Below are positions 8,699 through 18,363 of a stretch of 64,000 nucleotides of DNA, piece by piece; position 1 is the stretch's first letter, and every line of letters begins with the position of its first letter. The DNA is from JAJZGK01 sp035538795 (GTDB taxonomy: Bacteria > Pseudomonadota > Alphaproteobacteria > Rhodospirillales > Magnetospirillaceae): assembly GCA_035538795.1 (NCBI GenBank), contig DATLJS010000052.1:182882-246881 (forward strand), in the 5' to 3' direction. A program made the translations under genes and the position numbers. The notes under the pieces were generated by a model. That model ran no database searches and was not told the DNA's origin. It was given only the letters and a program-made list of their open reading frames with translations.

Positions 8699-9718
8699 TT
8701 AGTTTTTCGTCATCGCGGGCTGCTCGTCGCCCGCCTGTAAAGGCGCCGGCACCGGCGCCAGGAATAGTCCCCGCAGGAAACCGACCGCCCAGCCGAGATG
8801 CATGGCCATGGCGGCGATGCCCATGGCGGCCAGACAGCGGTCGCGCCGGCGGAGCGCGGCCACGGCGCCCCAGCCGCAGCACATGGCGGCATACGACAGG
8901 GGAACCAGCAGAAAGCCCAGGAACAGCGGCGCCAGGATCAATCCTCCGGCGCAGCCGGCAAGGATGACCAGCGGCGCCATCTGCCGAAGCTTGAGCGGCA
9001 CCTTGTGCTTGCGCACCGTCCGCGCCCGGCCTTTGCCGTGGTTGACGTATTGGCGCGCCAGCCCGGCGACCGTCGAACGCGGGAAATAGTCCACGACGTT
9101 CCCGCCATCCATCCAGATATGTCCGCCGGCCGTGACGATGCGGCGGTCCAGTTCGGCGTCTTCGTTGTGCGAGAAGCTTTCGTCATAACCGCCGAGCGAC
9201 AGGAAGAAGGTCCGGTCGAAGGCAGCGTGGTGGCCATGTTCGACCCAGCCGGATTGGCCCGAGGCGCGATGGGAGGCGCCGCCGTTTCCCAGCTTGCTGT
9301 TCTGGGTGGCGGCCACGGCGCGCTGGAAGCATTGCCGCCCCACCGTCCGCATGGGAACCACGACCGAATGGGCGCCGGTTTCCTGCATTTGCCGGACGCA
9401 GCGTTCGACGAAACCCGCCGGATAGGTGGCGTGGCAGTCGGCGCGCAGAATGATGGTCGAATCCGGGTGAGCGATGCGGGCGGCCAGATTGATGGCGGCC
9501 GATTGCAGCCGCTTTTCGTTGTGAACCAGGCGGATGCGGGGATTGTCCCGGGCCATCTGCCGGACAAGCTCGCAGGTGCGGTCCCGGCTGCCGCCGTCCA
9601 TTACGAGAACCTCGAAATCGAAATCGTCGGTCGATGGCAGCACGCTGGAAACCGCGGCGGCGATGTACGCCTCCTCGTTGAGAGCCGGCAAGGCTATGGA
9701 GACGAAACGCCGGGCCAT
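8699..9718 (-). CDS. GT2 glycosyltransferase, ExoA-like, membrane-anchored
   Basis: The 339-residue protein has a GT-A fold N-terminal half: LPALNEEAYI at the start, nucleotide-binding VMDGGSRDRT, and the metal-binding motif ADCHA in place of DxD. An acceptor motif HNEDAELDRR follows. The C-terminal ~100 residues carry hydrophobic helices. The order resembles succinoglycan ExoA, which adds a beta-1,3-glucose to the lipid-linked repeat unit; the sugar used here cannot be told from sequence. Its start is tightly coupled to the TPR lipoprotein gene upstream (stop at 9720). Confidence 0.85.
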   Translation of the reverse strand: MARRFVSIALPALNEEAYIAAAVSSVLPSTDDFDFEVLVMDGGSRDRTCELVRQMARDNPRIRLVHNEKRLQSAAINLAARIAHPDSTIILRADCHATYPAGFVERCVRQMQETGAHSVVVPMRTVGRQCFQRAVAATQNSKLGNGGASHRASGQSGWVEHGHHAAFDRTFFLSLGGYDESFSHNEDAELDRRIVTAGGHIWMDGGNVVDYFPRSTVAGLARQYVNHGKGRARTVRKHKVPLKLRQMAPLVILAGCAGGLILAPLFLGFLLVPLSYAAMCCGWGAVAALRRRDRCLAAMGIAAMAMHLGWAVGFLRGLFLAPVPAPLQAGDEQPAMTKN

Positions 9719-9719
9719 C

Positions 9720-12113
9720 CTAAAGGGTTCCCAACAGCTTGCGGGCGTCTTCCACGCCGGCGTAGGTGGAGGCCGGATCGGCCAGGGCGTCCTGAAGTTC
9801 CCTCTTGGCCTGATCCTTGCGGCCGGCTTTCAGCAGAATAGCGCCGTAGTGATAGTGAATCTGCTGCGGCAGATGATCGGCATTGGGAATACGTTCGATC
9901 AGGGTCAAGGCCTGCGGCACGTTGTCGAGCCGGTAATAGACCCAGGCGACGGTATCCAGCAGCAGGGGATTCGATGTTCCTTGGAAGCGGTCGGCAGCCT
10001 GCCGCGCCTTTTCCAGCGAGGCCTGGTCGCCGTATTGATGGTCGGCGATCAGCGAGGCCAGGTTGTTGGCGATCAAGTCTGATTCGGGGCTTTCCGCCAG
10101 CAGTTGGGTCAACAGGCCGATGGTTTCGCCATAGCGTCCCTGATCGGTCAGCACTTCCGACTGCATCACCCCCAAGGCCAGCTTGTCGACGGCCCGTTCG
10201 CGGCCTTTGACGAGAATTTCGATGGCCTGATCGGGCTGTTTGTCATGCAGATACAACTGCGCCCGCTCGGCATAGATCGTGGCGAAGTCGCTGTTGGCGG
10301 CGATGGCGGCGTCCAGCTTGGCGGCGGCCTGGGAAACCTTGCCTTGCTGGGCATAGGCTTCGGCCAGCCACAGGGCGACGTTGCTGTTGTTGGTCAGGCC
10401 CAGGGATTCGACGAATTGCAGGGTCGCGTCCAGGCGGTTGGCGCGGCCGGCCAGATGCAAGGCGGTGTCGATGGCGTGTTCGCCCAGCGGCGAGTTGGGA
10501 TGGGCTTTGGCCACGGCCTCGAAGGTCTGCAAGGCTTCGTCGCTCTTGCCGGTCGCATCCAGAACGACGCCGTCTAGGTATTGGGCGGTTTCCTGCTGTT
10601 CGGGCAGCTTGCCAAGGGCGGTGATGGCGTCGCGGGCGGCCGGCCAGTCCTTGGTGTCGATGGCCATGCGGGCTTTGGTTTCCCAGGCGATCGGGTACTC
10701 GGGCGAGGTTTTGATGACGGCGGCCAGAATTTCGTCGGCGCGCTGGTTGTCGCCGGTGATGTGGCGCAACTGGGCGAGCCGCACCCGCGCCGCGAAGTTC
10801 AGGGGATCGATGTCGCTGAGCTGCCCCAGCGTTTCCATGGCCAGGTCCAGGCGCTGCTGGCGCACCAGGGTTTCTGCCAGAAGATTCAGCGCTTCCTGGT
10901 CGCCGGGCTTGATGCGCAGGATTGAGCGCAGATCAGAGACGGCGCTGGGATAATGCCGCGCGTCGAAGGACATCTGGGCCCGTAGGAAAAGCGCCTGGGC
11001 GTTTGACGGATCCTTGCCGAGAACGACGTTGATCAACTGCTCGGCCAATGTGCGGTCGCCGTGCAGCAGGCTGAGCTGAGCCAGCGACGTGCGGGCGTTG
11101 AGACCGGTGGGTTCCAGCCGTTTTCTGTCGATGATTTTGTTCAACAGGGCGATGGCGCGGTCTTCGGCCTTGAAGCGGACGTAAAGATTGGCCAGCCAGA
11201 AATACAGGCCGTCGTTGTCGGGAAACAGGGCGATATAGCTGTTCACTTCCGCTTCGGCGGCGTCCAAGCCCTTGCGCTGCGCCAGAAAATCCACGTAGTG
11301 CTGCTTCACGCCCCAATCCTTGGGAGAGGCGGAGATGCCTTCCTTCCAGATGGCTTCGGCTTGGTCGAGCCGGCCGGCGTCGGCGTCGATATCCGCCAGA
11401 CCGGCGCGGTAATCGACGTCCTGCGGGCGTAGCTTGATCAGAGCGATCAGGGCTTCGCGCATTTTGTCGGTGTTGCCGCTTTTCTGGTAAACGGCCAGCT
11501 TCAATTGCTGAAGGTCGACGCTTCTGGGGTTCTTGGCGATGCCCTCGTCGATCGCCTGGATGGCTTTGTGTTCGTCGTTTCGTGCGACATACAGGCCGAT
11601 CAGAACCGAATAGGCCGAGACATTGGCCGGATCGGTGGCCAGGGCGACGCGGACTTCCTGTTCCGTTTCGGGATATTGCTGCCGGCGCAAGTCGAGAGCG
11701 GCCAGCAGGGCGTGGTTCTCGGGATCCTTGGCGTTGTCGGCCAGCAGAACGTCGACGCGGCGCTGCGCTTGATCCAGTTCGTTGGCGGCCATGTAATACT
11801 GCGCCAGCTTGAGCAGGGCCGGAGCGAAATGGGCGTTCTGTTCCTCGGCGTGGATGTAATTGCCGAAAGCGTTGTTCAGATCGCCTTCGGCTTCATCGAC
11901 CGTGCCCAGGCGGTACAGGGCCTCGGAATCCGTCGGTTTGATGGCCAGGGCGTTCTTGAATTCGATGCGGGCCTTGGCGAACTGGCCGGTTTCGAAGGCG
12001 CTGATACCGCGCTTGATGTACTTGGCCTCGCGTTCTTCGGAACTGCTGCAGCCGCCGAGAACGGCGGACAGCGCTAAAACGGAAGCGATAACCTGAAATT
12101 TCCTGGCAACCAT
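9720..12113 (-). CDS. prsT: Large TPR-repeat lipoprotein of the PEP-CTERM/exosortase system (PrsT-like)
   Basis: The 797-residue lipoprotein has a lipobox VLGGC with the lipidated Cys at residue 22. At least fifteen degenerate TPR units follow (for example LYRLGTVDEAEGDLNNAFGN and ALFLRAQMSFDARHYPSAV). Size and repeat organisation match the PEP-CTERM TPR lipoproteins, conserved partners of exosortase loci that are thought to scaffold export at the outer membrane. It is the second gene of the lower block, directly after the GT2 at 12124-13500. The symbol follows the name used in exosortase-bearing bacteria. Confidence 0.85.
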   Translation of the reverse strand: MVARKFQVIASVLALSAVLGGCSSSEEREAKYIKRGISAFETGQFAKARIEFKNALAIKPTDSEALYRLGTVDEAEGDLNNAFGNYIHAEEQNAHFAPALLKLAQYYMAANELDQAQRRVDVLLADNAKDPENHALLAALDLRRQQYPETEQEVRVALATDPANVSAYSVLIGLYVARNDEHKAIQAIDEGIAKNPRSVDLQQLKLAVYQKSGNTDKMREALIALIKLRPQDVDYRAGLADIDADAGRLDQAEAIWKEGISASPKDWGVKQHYVDFLAQRKGLDAAEAEVNSYIALFPDNDGLYFWLANLYVRFKAEDRAIALLNKIIDRKRLEPTGLNARTSLAQLSLLHGDRTLAEQLINVVLGKDPSNAQALFLRAQMSFDARHYPSAVSDLRSILRIKPGDQEALNLLAETLVRQQRLDLAMETLGQLSDIDPLNFAARVRLAQLRHITGDNQRADEILAAVIKTSPEYPIAWETKARMAIDTKDWPAARDAITALGKLPEQQETAQYLDGVVLDATGKSDEALQTFEAVAKAHPNSPLGEHAIDTALHLAGRANRLDATLQFVESLGLTNNSNVALWLAEAYAQQGKVSQAAAKLDAAIAANSDFATIYAERAQLYLHDKQPDQAIEILVKGRERAVDKLALGVMQSEVLTDQGRYGETIGLLTQLLAESPESDLIANNLASLIADHQYGDQASLEKARQAADRFQGTSNPLLLDTVAWVYYRLDNVPQALTLIERIPNADHLPQQIHYHYGAILLKAGRKDQAKRELQDALADPASTYAGVEDARKLLGTL

Positions 12114-12123
12114 CTTTGTTCCC

Positions 12124-13500
12124 TCAAGCCGAGGTGACGTGTGATGACGGGATGGCCGACGCTGCGAAGCGTTCGGCCTGAACTTGCGCGATATCCGGTG
12201 GAGCGAAAGAGACGATCGTCAGTTCGGCCTGCGGCGACAAGGTGAACGGCGTCAACTCGGCCAGCGCGGCATTGTCCATGGCGATGTGCGAAAAGACGCC
12301 CAACCCCGCCAGTTTCAGCGGCAGCTCCGACCAGCCGGAATGCCGGAGTAGGGACGCCGGCGCGGGAACGGCAGATGCCGGGCAGCGGACCAGCACGATG
12401 TCGCTGTCGGGCAATGACGCCTCGGCCTTCAGGCGGGCCGGGGTGGCGTGTTCGGACTGGGCCAGCAGCAGAATGCGCGGCCTCTGCGCGGCAGCGCTTT
12501 CGCCGGGTTTGGCCCGCAGGCGCTTCAGGCGGTTGCCGACCGCTCCTTTGAGGGCCGACAGCAGAAGCGGGATCGCCGCGGGACGGGTGGCCAGCGCACG
12601 CAGCAGGCGGTCCGGGCGGCGGGCCTTCAGCGCGTCGACGGCATCGGTGAAAGCCAGGGCGACGATCAGTTTGTCCAAGCGCCGGTGCGAGGCGGCCAGC
12701 AGATCCGGCTTCCGGGGGCAGCCTTTGTCGAATTGCCTGGCTGCGGCGATAAGGGCGGTCAGATCGGCGGCCTTGAGCCGGTGCGAGGTCGAGGTGGCGT
12801 GGCGACGATAGAAATAGAGCGGTGCGGCGATGAAATGGAAGCGGCTTCCGGCAGCCATCATGCGCGCCAGGATGTCGTAATCCTCACCGATGCGCAGGGT
12901 CTCGTCGTAGCGGAAGCCCTCGGCGCCGAACAGGCTACCGCGCATGAGCGGTTTGAGATAGCCGAGGGGAGCTTGGCGGCTGAACATGATATTGCTGCGC
13001 ACGAACGTGACCAGATCGATGGTGCGGTCGTGGCTCCATTCGGCCTCGCCCAGCAGCAAATAGGGACGGCGCCCGGCTGGATCGTCGTGAAAGGCCAGCA
13101 GGTTGTCGGCGACGATGTCGGCCCGGGTGGCGGCGGCTTTGGCCAGCAGCATGGCAAGGCGCTGGGGGTGCATGATGTCGTCCCCGTCCAGCACGGCGAC
13201 GAAGTCGCCGCGGGCCGCGTCGAGGGCGGCATTGCGGGCGGCAGCGGGGCCGCGGCCAGGGCCTTGCAGCAGAATGACGCGAGGATCGTCCTGGGCGTGT
13301 ACCCGGACCCGTTGGGCGGTGTCGTCGTCGGATTGGTCGTCGACGACGATGATTTCGATCTGGGACAGGGTTTGCCGGCGGGCCGACCACAAAGCGGCGT
13401 CAATGAACGGCCCCACGTTACGGCAGCCCATGATGACGCTGACGAATGGAGAGACATCGCCGCCGCCCGTCTTTGTTTCGAGAACCCGATCAGTGACCAT
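12124..13500 (-). CDS. GT2 glycosyltransferase with C-terminal extension
   Basis: The 458-residue protein has a typical GT-A domain in residues ~18-240: VSVIMGCRNVGPFIDAAL, VVDDQSDDDT, DGDD for metal binding and RIGEDYDILARM as acceptor motif. The last ~200 residues form a family-atypical Ala/Leu-rich domain with no recognised motif. It is the first gene of the lower EPS block, after a 222-base AT-rich gap that probably contains its promoter. The sugar specificity is unknown. Confidence 0.8.
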   Translation of the reverse strand: MVTDRVLETKTGGGDVSPFVSVIMGCRNVGPFIDAALWSARRQTLSQIEIIVVDDQSDDDTAQRVRVHAQDDPRVILLQGPGRGPAAARNAALDAARGDFVAVLDGDDIMHPQRLAMLLAKAAATRADIVADNLLAFHDDPAGRRPYLLLGEAEWSHDRTIDLVTFVRSNIMFSRQAPLGYLKPLMRGSLFGAEGFRYDETLRIGEDYDILARMMAAGSRFHFIAAPLYFYRRHATSTSHRLKAADLTALIAAARQFDKGCPRKPDLLAASHRRLDKLIVALAFTDAVDALKARRPDRLLRALATRPAAIPLLLSALKGAVGNRLKRLRAKPGESAAAQRPRILLLAQSEHATPARLKAEASLPDSDIVLVRCPASAVPAPASLLRHSGWSELPLKLAGLGVFSHIAMDNAALAELTPFTLSPQAELTIVSFAPPDIAQVQAERFAASAIPSSHVTSA

Positions 13501-13722
13501 GCCAGACCCATCGTTGCTGCATCGAGGCCACTGTCCGGGCTCGCGTTATATTGAATAATTCTCTCTGGGGCATTGTTTTAGCAATAGCCATGTCATTGGT
13601 GAAGCCATTAATTCACCTACAAAACTCCACATATTACTGCGTTAATAATTTTGTTAACGAAGAATGTATGGAGTTTTTACATTTGAATATTTGCGTGACC
13701 TTTTTGTTAATTTTATATGCCT

Positions 13723-14841
13723 TTAGTATGGCGTGTCTCGCCGTAAAAGCCTGCGGCTCAACTGCTGGCAAGGAATCTCGATACCCCGCCACGTCAGCCA
13801 GGACAGCGGGAAAACCAAGAAAAAGGCGGCTGTCACGGCGGTGATGCGGAACTCTTCGCCCTGAACCGGCGCTGTTCTGGCGACCGCAACCCCAAGGTTC
13901 AGCAGGACGGGGTGCAGCAAATAGACGGAAAAGGAAATTTCTCCCAGGAACAGGATGGCTCGATTGCCCAACGCGGCCTGGGACAGGGGGGCTTCGGCGG
14001 CGCAGCTCAACACCAGCAGGCAGAAGGCCGGAACCGCGCAGACGTCCAGCCAGGGCGTGGTCAGGGCGGCCAGCAGCAGAAGCAGCCCCGCCAGGAAGCA
14101 GGTTTGGGACGCCGGCCGGGAAAGCGGTCTCTGGCGGCACATTTTCCAGAGCAGCATGCCGGCGGTGAACTCGCAAAAGCAGCGGACGATGCCGAGGCGT
14201 TCGGCGTGGTCGAGCACATGGGAGCCCAAGGCGAACAGGCCCAGAATGAACAGCGTCACGGCGGCGGCGGCCAGCAGCCCGGCCATGGCGGCGGAACGGA
14301 TGCGGGCGCAAAGGCCGATGGCGAATATGAAATAGATGTAGGCCAGCCATTCGGCGCTCAACGACCATGTCGGGTTGTTCCAAGCCAGAGGCAGGCCGAC
14401 CCAGCCCTGTACCAGAGCCATGGACAGAAGCAGGGTTCTGACGGTGAAAGGGCCGGGGCCCCAATATTGTCCGGGAGCGACGGCGACGGCGACGGCCAGC
14501 ACCGCCAGCACGGCCCAATGCAAAGGCAAAATGCGGAAAAGACGGCCGATGACGAAACGGCGCAGCGGTTGCCAGGACAAATGCGATAACGAGGCGCCAT
14601 AGGTCAGGCTCAGCACGAAGCCGGACAACACGAAGAACAGGTCGACGCCCATATAGCCGCTACGTACCACGGGAACCTCCGGCATCGGCGGAAAGGTACC
14701 GATGCTGCAGAGGCATTCGTAGAAATGGAACACCACCACCCAAAAGGACGCGACGCCGCGAATGCCGGTCAGGGCCGGAATTTTTCCGGAAGAAACGGCG
14801 GATGGAACAGCCTTCTGCATGATCGCGTCATTCAGTCGCAT
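13723..14841 (-). CDS. Acyltransferase family 3 membrane protein
   Basis: The 372-residue multi-pass protein opens with IPALTGIRGVASF followed by HF (residues ~25-40), the acyltransferase-3 signature; about ten hydrophobic helices follow. The ATG at 14841 overlaps the end of the GT2 gene by 14 bases and is preferred; ATGs at 14820 and 14952 are alternatives. The latter would add residues coded inside the neighbour and is unlikely. It probably acetylates or succinylates the EPS repeat unit, like ExoZ/ExoH of succinoglycan. It is the last gene of the upper block. Confidence 0.83.
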   Translation of the reverse strand: MRLNDAIMQKAVPSAVSSGKIPALTGIRGVASFWVVVFHFYECLCSIGTFPPMPEVPVVRSGYMGVDLFFVLSGFVLSLTYGASLSHLSWQPLRRFVIGRLFRILPLHWAVLAVLAVAVAVAPGQYWGPGPFTVRTLLLSMALVQGWVGLPLAWNNPTWSLSAEWLAYIYFIFAIGLCARIRSAAMAGLLAAAAVTLFILGLFALGSHVLDHAERLGIVRCFCEFTAGMLLWKMCRQRPLSRPASQTCFLAGLLLLLAALTTPWLDVCAVPAFCLLVLSCAAEAPLSQAALGNRAILFLGEISFSVYLLHPVLLNLGVAVARTAPVQGEEFRITAVTAAFFLVFPLSWLTWRGIEIPCQQLSRRLLRRDTPY

Positions 14842-15802
14842 GAGGAGCGCCGTCCCCGGCGGCGTTGACGGAAGAACCGGCGGGGACGGCGCCGTACAGA
14901 ACCAATTCTCGCATTCCCAGCAGACGGGACATGGCTCCCAGATGCAGGGCACCGCGCAAAAAGGATTTGCGCCATCCCACTGCCGATCTCAGATGCAGGC
15001 CGCTATCGGCCAGGCAATACAGAACCTTGCTGGCGGCGATGCCGAAGGCCAGCCAGCGGGCGGCAGGCGTGTCGGCGGCGGCCAGCAGGCGCCCGTGGGT
15101 CTGGCCGTACCGGAAGCGGCGGCGGAACAGCCAGCGGAAGCTGTTGCGTTCGGGGACGGCGATCTCTTCGACGAAGGCCTCGGGAACGAAATCGAGCAGG
15201 CCACCGGCCCGGTGAATGTCGGAGAAGAACTTGGTGTCCTCGCCTCCCGACCGGCCCAGATCCAGCTGGAACCGCCGACCGCGAACGCTGGGATGGTCCA
15301 GGTTGATCAGTACGTTGCTGGTGTAGCCGGTGATGATCTTGCCGCCGACGTAGGTGACCGAGATCGAGTGGAAATCGCCGTCCCGAATCCAGGCCGGACA
15401 ATCGGCGCCGTAGACGGCGCGGACCGGGGCGAAGACGACGGCGGCCTCTCCGTTCCCGGCGCGCTCCAGTAATTTGGCCAGCCAGCCCCTGGTGGCGGTT
15501 TCGTCGTCGTCGAGAAAGGCCAGCCAGCCCTGTCCGGCCATTTCCAGGCAGACATTGCGGGCGATGGAGATGTTGCGGCCAGGAGCGTGGCGGTATTCGA
15601 CGGGCAAATCGAATTCCGTCCGGCAGGCTTCGGCCAGCTTTTGGGCCGAAGGCTCGTCGTCGTTGTCGACGACGACGATGCGCAGACGGACATGGGCCGG
15701 CGCCTGTCCTTGCAGCGAACGCAGCGCCTCGCGCAAGGACGGACGGCGGAAGGTGCAGATGGCGACGGTGACGCTGTCGATAGCCGGGGCGATGGGGGGC
15801 AT
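14828..15802 (-). CDS. GT2 glycosyltransferase, ExoM-like
   Basis: The 324-residue GT-A enzyme starts VTVAICTFRRPSLREALRSL, the beginning of the ExoM-type subgroup. It carries VVDNDDEPSA, DDDE as metal-binding motif, and GRSGGEDTKFF as the acceptor-side motif. The C-terminal part has a basic RRRFRYGQTHGR segment. In succinoglycan synthesis ExoM adds a glucose to the growing repeat; here the sugar is unknown. The gene lies seven bases after the polymerase-like gene and overlaps the acyltransferase, indicating one transcript. Confidence 0.85.
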   Translation of the reverse strand: MPPIAPAIDSVTVAICTFRRPSLREALRSLQGQAPAHVRLRIVVVDNDDEPSAQKLAEACRTEFDLPVEYRHAPGRNISIARNVCLEMAGQGWLAFLDDDETATRGWLAKLLERAGNGEAAVVFAPVRAVYGADCPAWIRDGDFHSISVTYVGGKIITGYTSNVLINLDHPSVRGRRFQLDLGRSGGEDTKFFSDIHRAGGLLDFVPEAFVEEIAVPERNSFRWLFRRRFRYGQTHGRLLAAADTPAARWLAFGIAASKVLYCLADSGLHLRSAVGWRKSFLRGALHLGAMSRLLGMRELVLYGAVPAGSSVNAAGDGAPHATE

Positions 15803-15809
15803 GGTGCCT

Positions 15810-17171
15810 CTATGGCTTGTCGAAGGGAAGAGGGGCGTCGAGCATCCGGATCGGCCGGGGCGCCCGTGGTGGTGGTGGCGCGGCGGCGGCCTTCAGCACC
15901 GGCGACGAGCGGTATTCCTCAAGCCGGGGCAGCACGGAATAGAGCAGGAATACCGAGCAGGAAAACGGCCCGAGAACGTCGACTTCGACGAAGCTGCGGA
16001 TCAGGAAGAACGTCGAGACGCCGACGCAAAACAGCGATTCGGCGTCAGCCCCGTCGCGGGCAGCCCGCATCAGGCTTTTGAAAAACGAGCCGAGCAGCAC
16101 CAGCGCCAGCAGGGTTTCGCCGACCAGCCCCAGATCGACGAAGGTCTGCACATGCATGCTGTGGAAATGGAAGCCGGTGCGGCTGAGCACGGTGAATTCG
16201 TGCCAATAGCGTTCGGCCCGAGGTTCGCCCTGAACCCAGAAGGCGAAATACCCGCGGCCGATGATCGGTTCTTGCAAGCCGATCTTATAGCCTTCGCTCC
16301 AAAGATAGGTGCGGCCCGTCAGGGTCGAGCTTTTGCCCAGGGCCGCCAGCACGTCTCCCTGAAGGCCCAGATTGGCGCCGGCGACGACGGCGACCACGGC
16401 GATCACCGCCGTCATGATCAGCAGCGGCTTGCGCAGCTTCTTCGGCAACTTGCCTACCAGCACCATGGCGTAGGCGATGGAGCAGACGGCCAAAAGGCTG
16501 ACCAGGGCCGTGGCCGAGCGGGCCTTGTAAAGGGCGATCATCGACAGCAGCAAGGTCAGAAGCCCCAGCAGGACGGTCTTGCCGCCCCAGCGGACGCGGA
16601 TGAGCAGCAGGCCCGAGAAATAGATGCCCATGGTGGCGTAAAGGCCCACCATGTTCTTGGCGCCGACGAAGCCGACCAGCGAGGTTTCGCCGGTCATGTA
16701 ATCCTGGGCATAACGGCCGCTGGCCAAGGTGGTCAGCATGACGAAGCCGATGGCGCCGACGATGCCGACGATCAGTTCCTCGGTGGGAATGATCCGCGCG
16801 GCGATGACCGTGCACATCAGCATGGAAATGAATTCCAAACCAAAGCGCAGGGAATATTCCGGATGGTGCGACCACAGGGTGGACAGGCAGGCCCAGACGG
16901 GAAAGGCGAAGACCGCCACCATGGCGGGCGACAGACGCAGGGTGGCGCGCCCCGCCCGCTTCAGGCGCGAAAACCAGAACGGATACATGATCAGGATGGA
17001 GAGCGTGCCCAGGACCTGGTTCAGGGCCAGGGCCGACAGGGTGACGCCGACCGCCAGCACCGCCGTCCGGCGGTTCAGCTTGGCATAGGTGCCGCGCGCC
17101 GGGGACGCGGGCGGGGAGCCGTCGGATGCAGCGGCTGGCGGAGCCGCGCTGTTGGCCGGACGCATGATCAT
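15810..17171 (-). CDS. O-antigen ligase / Wzy-type polymerase family membrane protein
   Basis: The 453-residue protein has about twelve hydrophobic helices and a large periplasmic loop (residues ~280-345). The loop contains RTYLWSEGYKIGLQEPIIGRG, split by the motif GRGYF, and FHSMHVQTFVDLG. These are the conserved H and R/E positions of the O-antigen ligase (Wzy_C) family. The ATG at 17171 overlaps the TGA of the upstream GT4 gene (ATGA). A longer upstream reading frame lies inside that neighbour and is rejected. It should polymerise the lipid-linked repeats after flipping by Wzx (19352-20752). Confidence 0.85.
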   Translation of the reverse strand: MIMRPANSAAPPAAASDGSPPASPARGTYAKLNRRTAVLAVGVTLSALALNQVLGTLSILIMYPFWFSRLKRAGRATLRLSPAMVAVFAFPVWACLSTLWSHHPEYSLRFGLEFISMLMCTVIAARIIPTEELIVGIVGAIGFVMLTTLASGRYAQDYMTGETSLVGFVGAKNMVGLYATMGIYFSGLLLIRVRWGGKTVLLGLLTLLLSMIALYKARSATALVSLLAVCSIAYAMVLVGKLPKKLRKPLLIMTAVIAVVAVVAGANLGLQGDVLAALGKSSTLTGRTYLWSEGYKIGLQEPIIGRGYFAFWVQGEPRAERYWHEFTVLSRTGFHFHSMHVQTFVDLGLVGETLLALVLLGSFFKSLMRAARDGADAESLFCVGVSTFFLIRSFVEVDVLGPFSCSVFLLYSVLPRLEEYRSSPVLKAAAAPPPPRAPRPIRMLDAPLPFDKP

Positions 17172-18313
17172 GCCAGCCTGCAATAATAGTCGTCCCAGAA
17201 ACGGTTCGCATCGTCCGCCGAAAAGGTCCGTTCGGCCGTCTGGCGGGCGTTGCGGCGCAAGGCCAGATAGCCGGTCTTGTCGCGGGTCGCCCGCCAGACC
17301 TTGTCCAGGCTTTCCTCGGCCAGCCGATCGACCTCGGCGCGGTACAGAGCGGCATAGGCGGCCGATCCCCGGTCGGGGTGGCCGATATGCACCCATTCGC
17401 CGACATCGTCGGTATCCAGCGACACCAGGATGCCGTTCTCGCCGTCATGAATGAATTCGGGCAGGGCTCCCTGCGCCGTGGCCACGACCGGCGTGTGATT
17501 GGCCATGGCCTCGATGGCGCTGTAGCCGAACGAATCGCTGAAGGTCGGCAGCAAGACGAAATGCGCCCGGCCGATCAGATGCAGCACCTCTTTGTTGGCA
17601 AGCTTGCCGTGATGGCGGACGTTGGGCAGCTTGAGCAAGGCATGGTCGCGGTCGAAATAGCCGGGACTGGTGGGGTCGGTCCAGGACGCGGCGCCGACTT
17701 CCATGGCCGACACGATGTCCACCCTCAGCGGCACTTCGTGCTGCAGAGCCAGTTCAGCCATGCGCACGGCCACCGATCCGCCTTTGCGGCCGAAATGGTT
17801 GCCGACGAAGACCACCCGCACGTCGTCCTGTCCGGCATCGCCGTCATCGAGCGACAGGAACGGATCCGGCCCTTGCGGCATGGGAAAATTGGGGTAACGC
17901 AGGGTCAGCTTGGCTTCGAGAGCGGGGCCTTCGGGAGTATCGGCGTGTTGGCGCAGGAACTGGCGGCGGGCATAGTCGGAAATGGCGACGATGGAGCGGC
18001 ATCGCCCGCTGGCCAGGCTGCGGCGCATCGCTTTGAAAAGCCAACTGCTTTCCAGGCCGAAGCCGCGGGGCAGGTGGGATTCGAAGCTGATCAGGTAAGG
18101 AGTGCCGCCGATCGGCAGGCGGTTGAAGGCGTGAACCAGATCGAAGCGGCGCGGCGGCCAGGGATTGAGCACCGTCACGCCTTCGATGGCGTTGGAGATA
18201 TAGTTCGCCGGCAGGAACGAGCGGATGGAAATGTCGTGGCGGGAGTTCCGCGGGCTGTTGAAGCGCCAGGGATACCGCGTAGGCGCCAGAATTTTCAGCG
18301 TGCGCTCAACCAT
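17168..18313 (-). CDS. GT4 family glycosyltransferase
   Basis: The 381-residue GT-B enzyme has the C-terminal nucleotide-sugar site FSDSFGYSAIEAMANHTPVV, carrying the E-x7-E motif of GT4. FVGNHFGRKGG near the domain start contributes to phosphate binding. The start at 18313 is set by AGGAAGAGGA a few bases upstream; longer upstream coding is random. It transfers a sugar to the growing lipid-linked unit in the cytoplasm. The stop overlaps the next gene's start by four bases. Confidence 0.85.
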   Translation of the reverse strand: MVERTLKILAPTRYPWRFNSPRNSRHDISIRSFLPANYISNAIEGVTVLNPWPPRRFDLVHAFNRLPIGGTPYLISFESHLPRGFGLESSWLFKAMRRSLASGRCRSIVAISDYARRQFLRQHADTPEGPALEAKLTLRYPNFPMPQGPDPFLSLDDGDAGQDDVRVVFVGNHFGRKGGSVAVRMAELALQHEVPLRVDIVSAMEVGAASWTDPTSPGYFDRDHALLKLPNVRHHGKLANKEVLHLIGRAHFVLLPTFSDSFGYSAIEAMANHTPVVATAQGALPEFIHDGENGILVSLDTDDVGEWVHIGHPDRGSAAYAALYRAEVDRLAEESLDKVWRATRDKTGYLALRRNARQTAERTFSADDANRFWDDYYCRLA

Positions 18314-18363
18314 GAGACGTTCCTCTTCCTGCGGCCTTAAGCGTTCGTTCCACGGCTGCCATC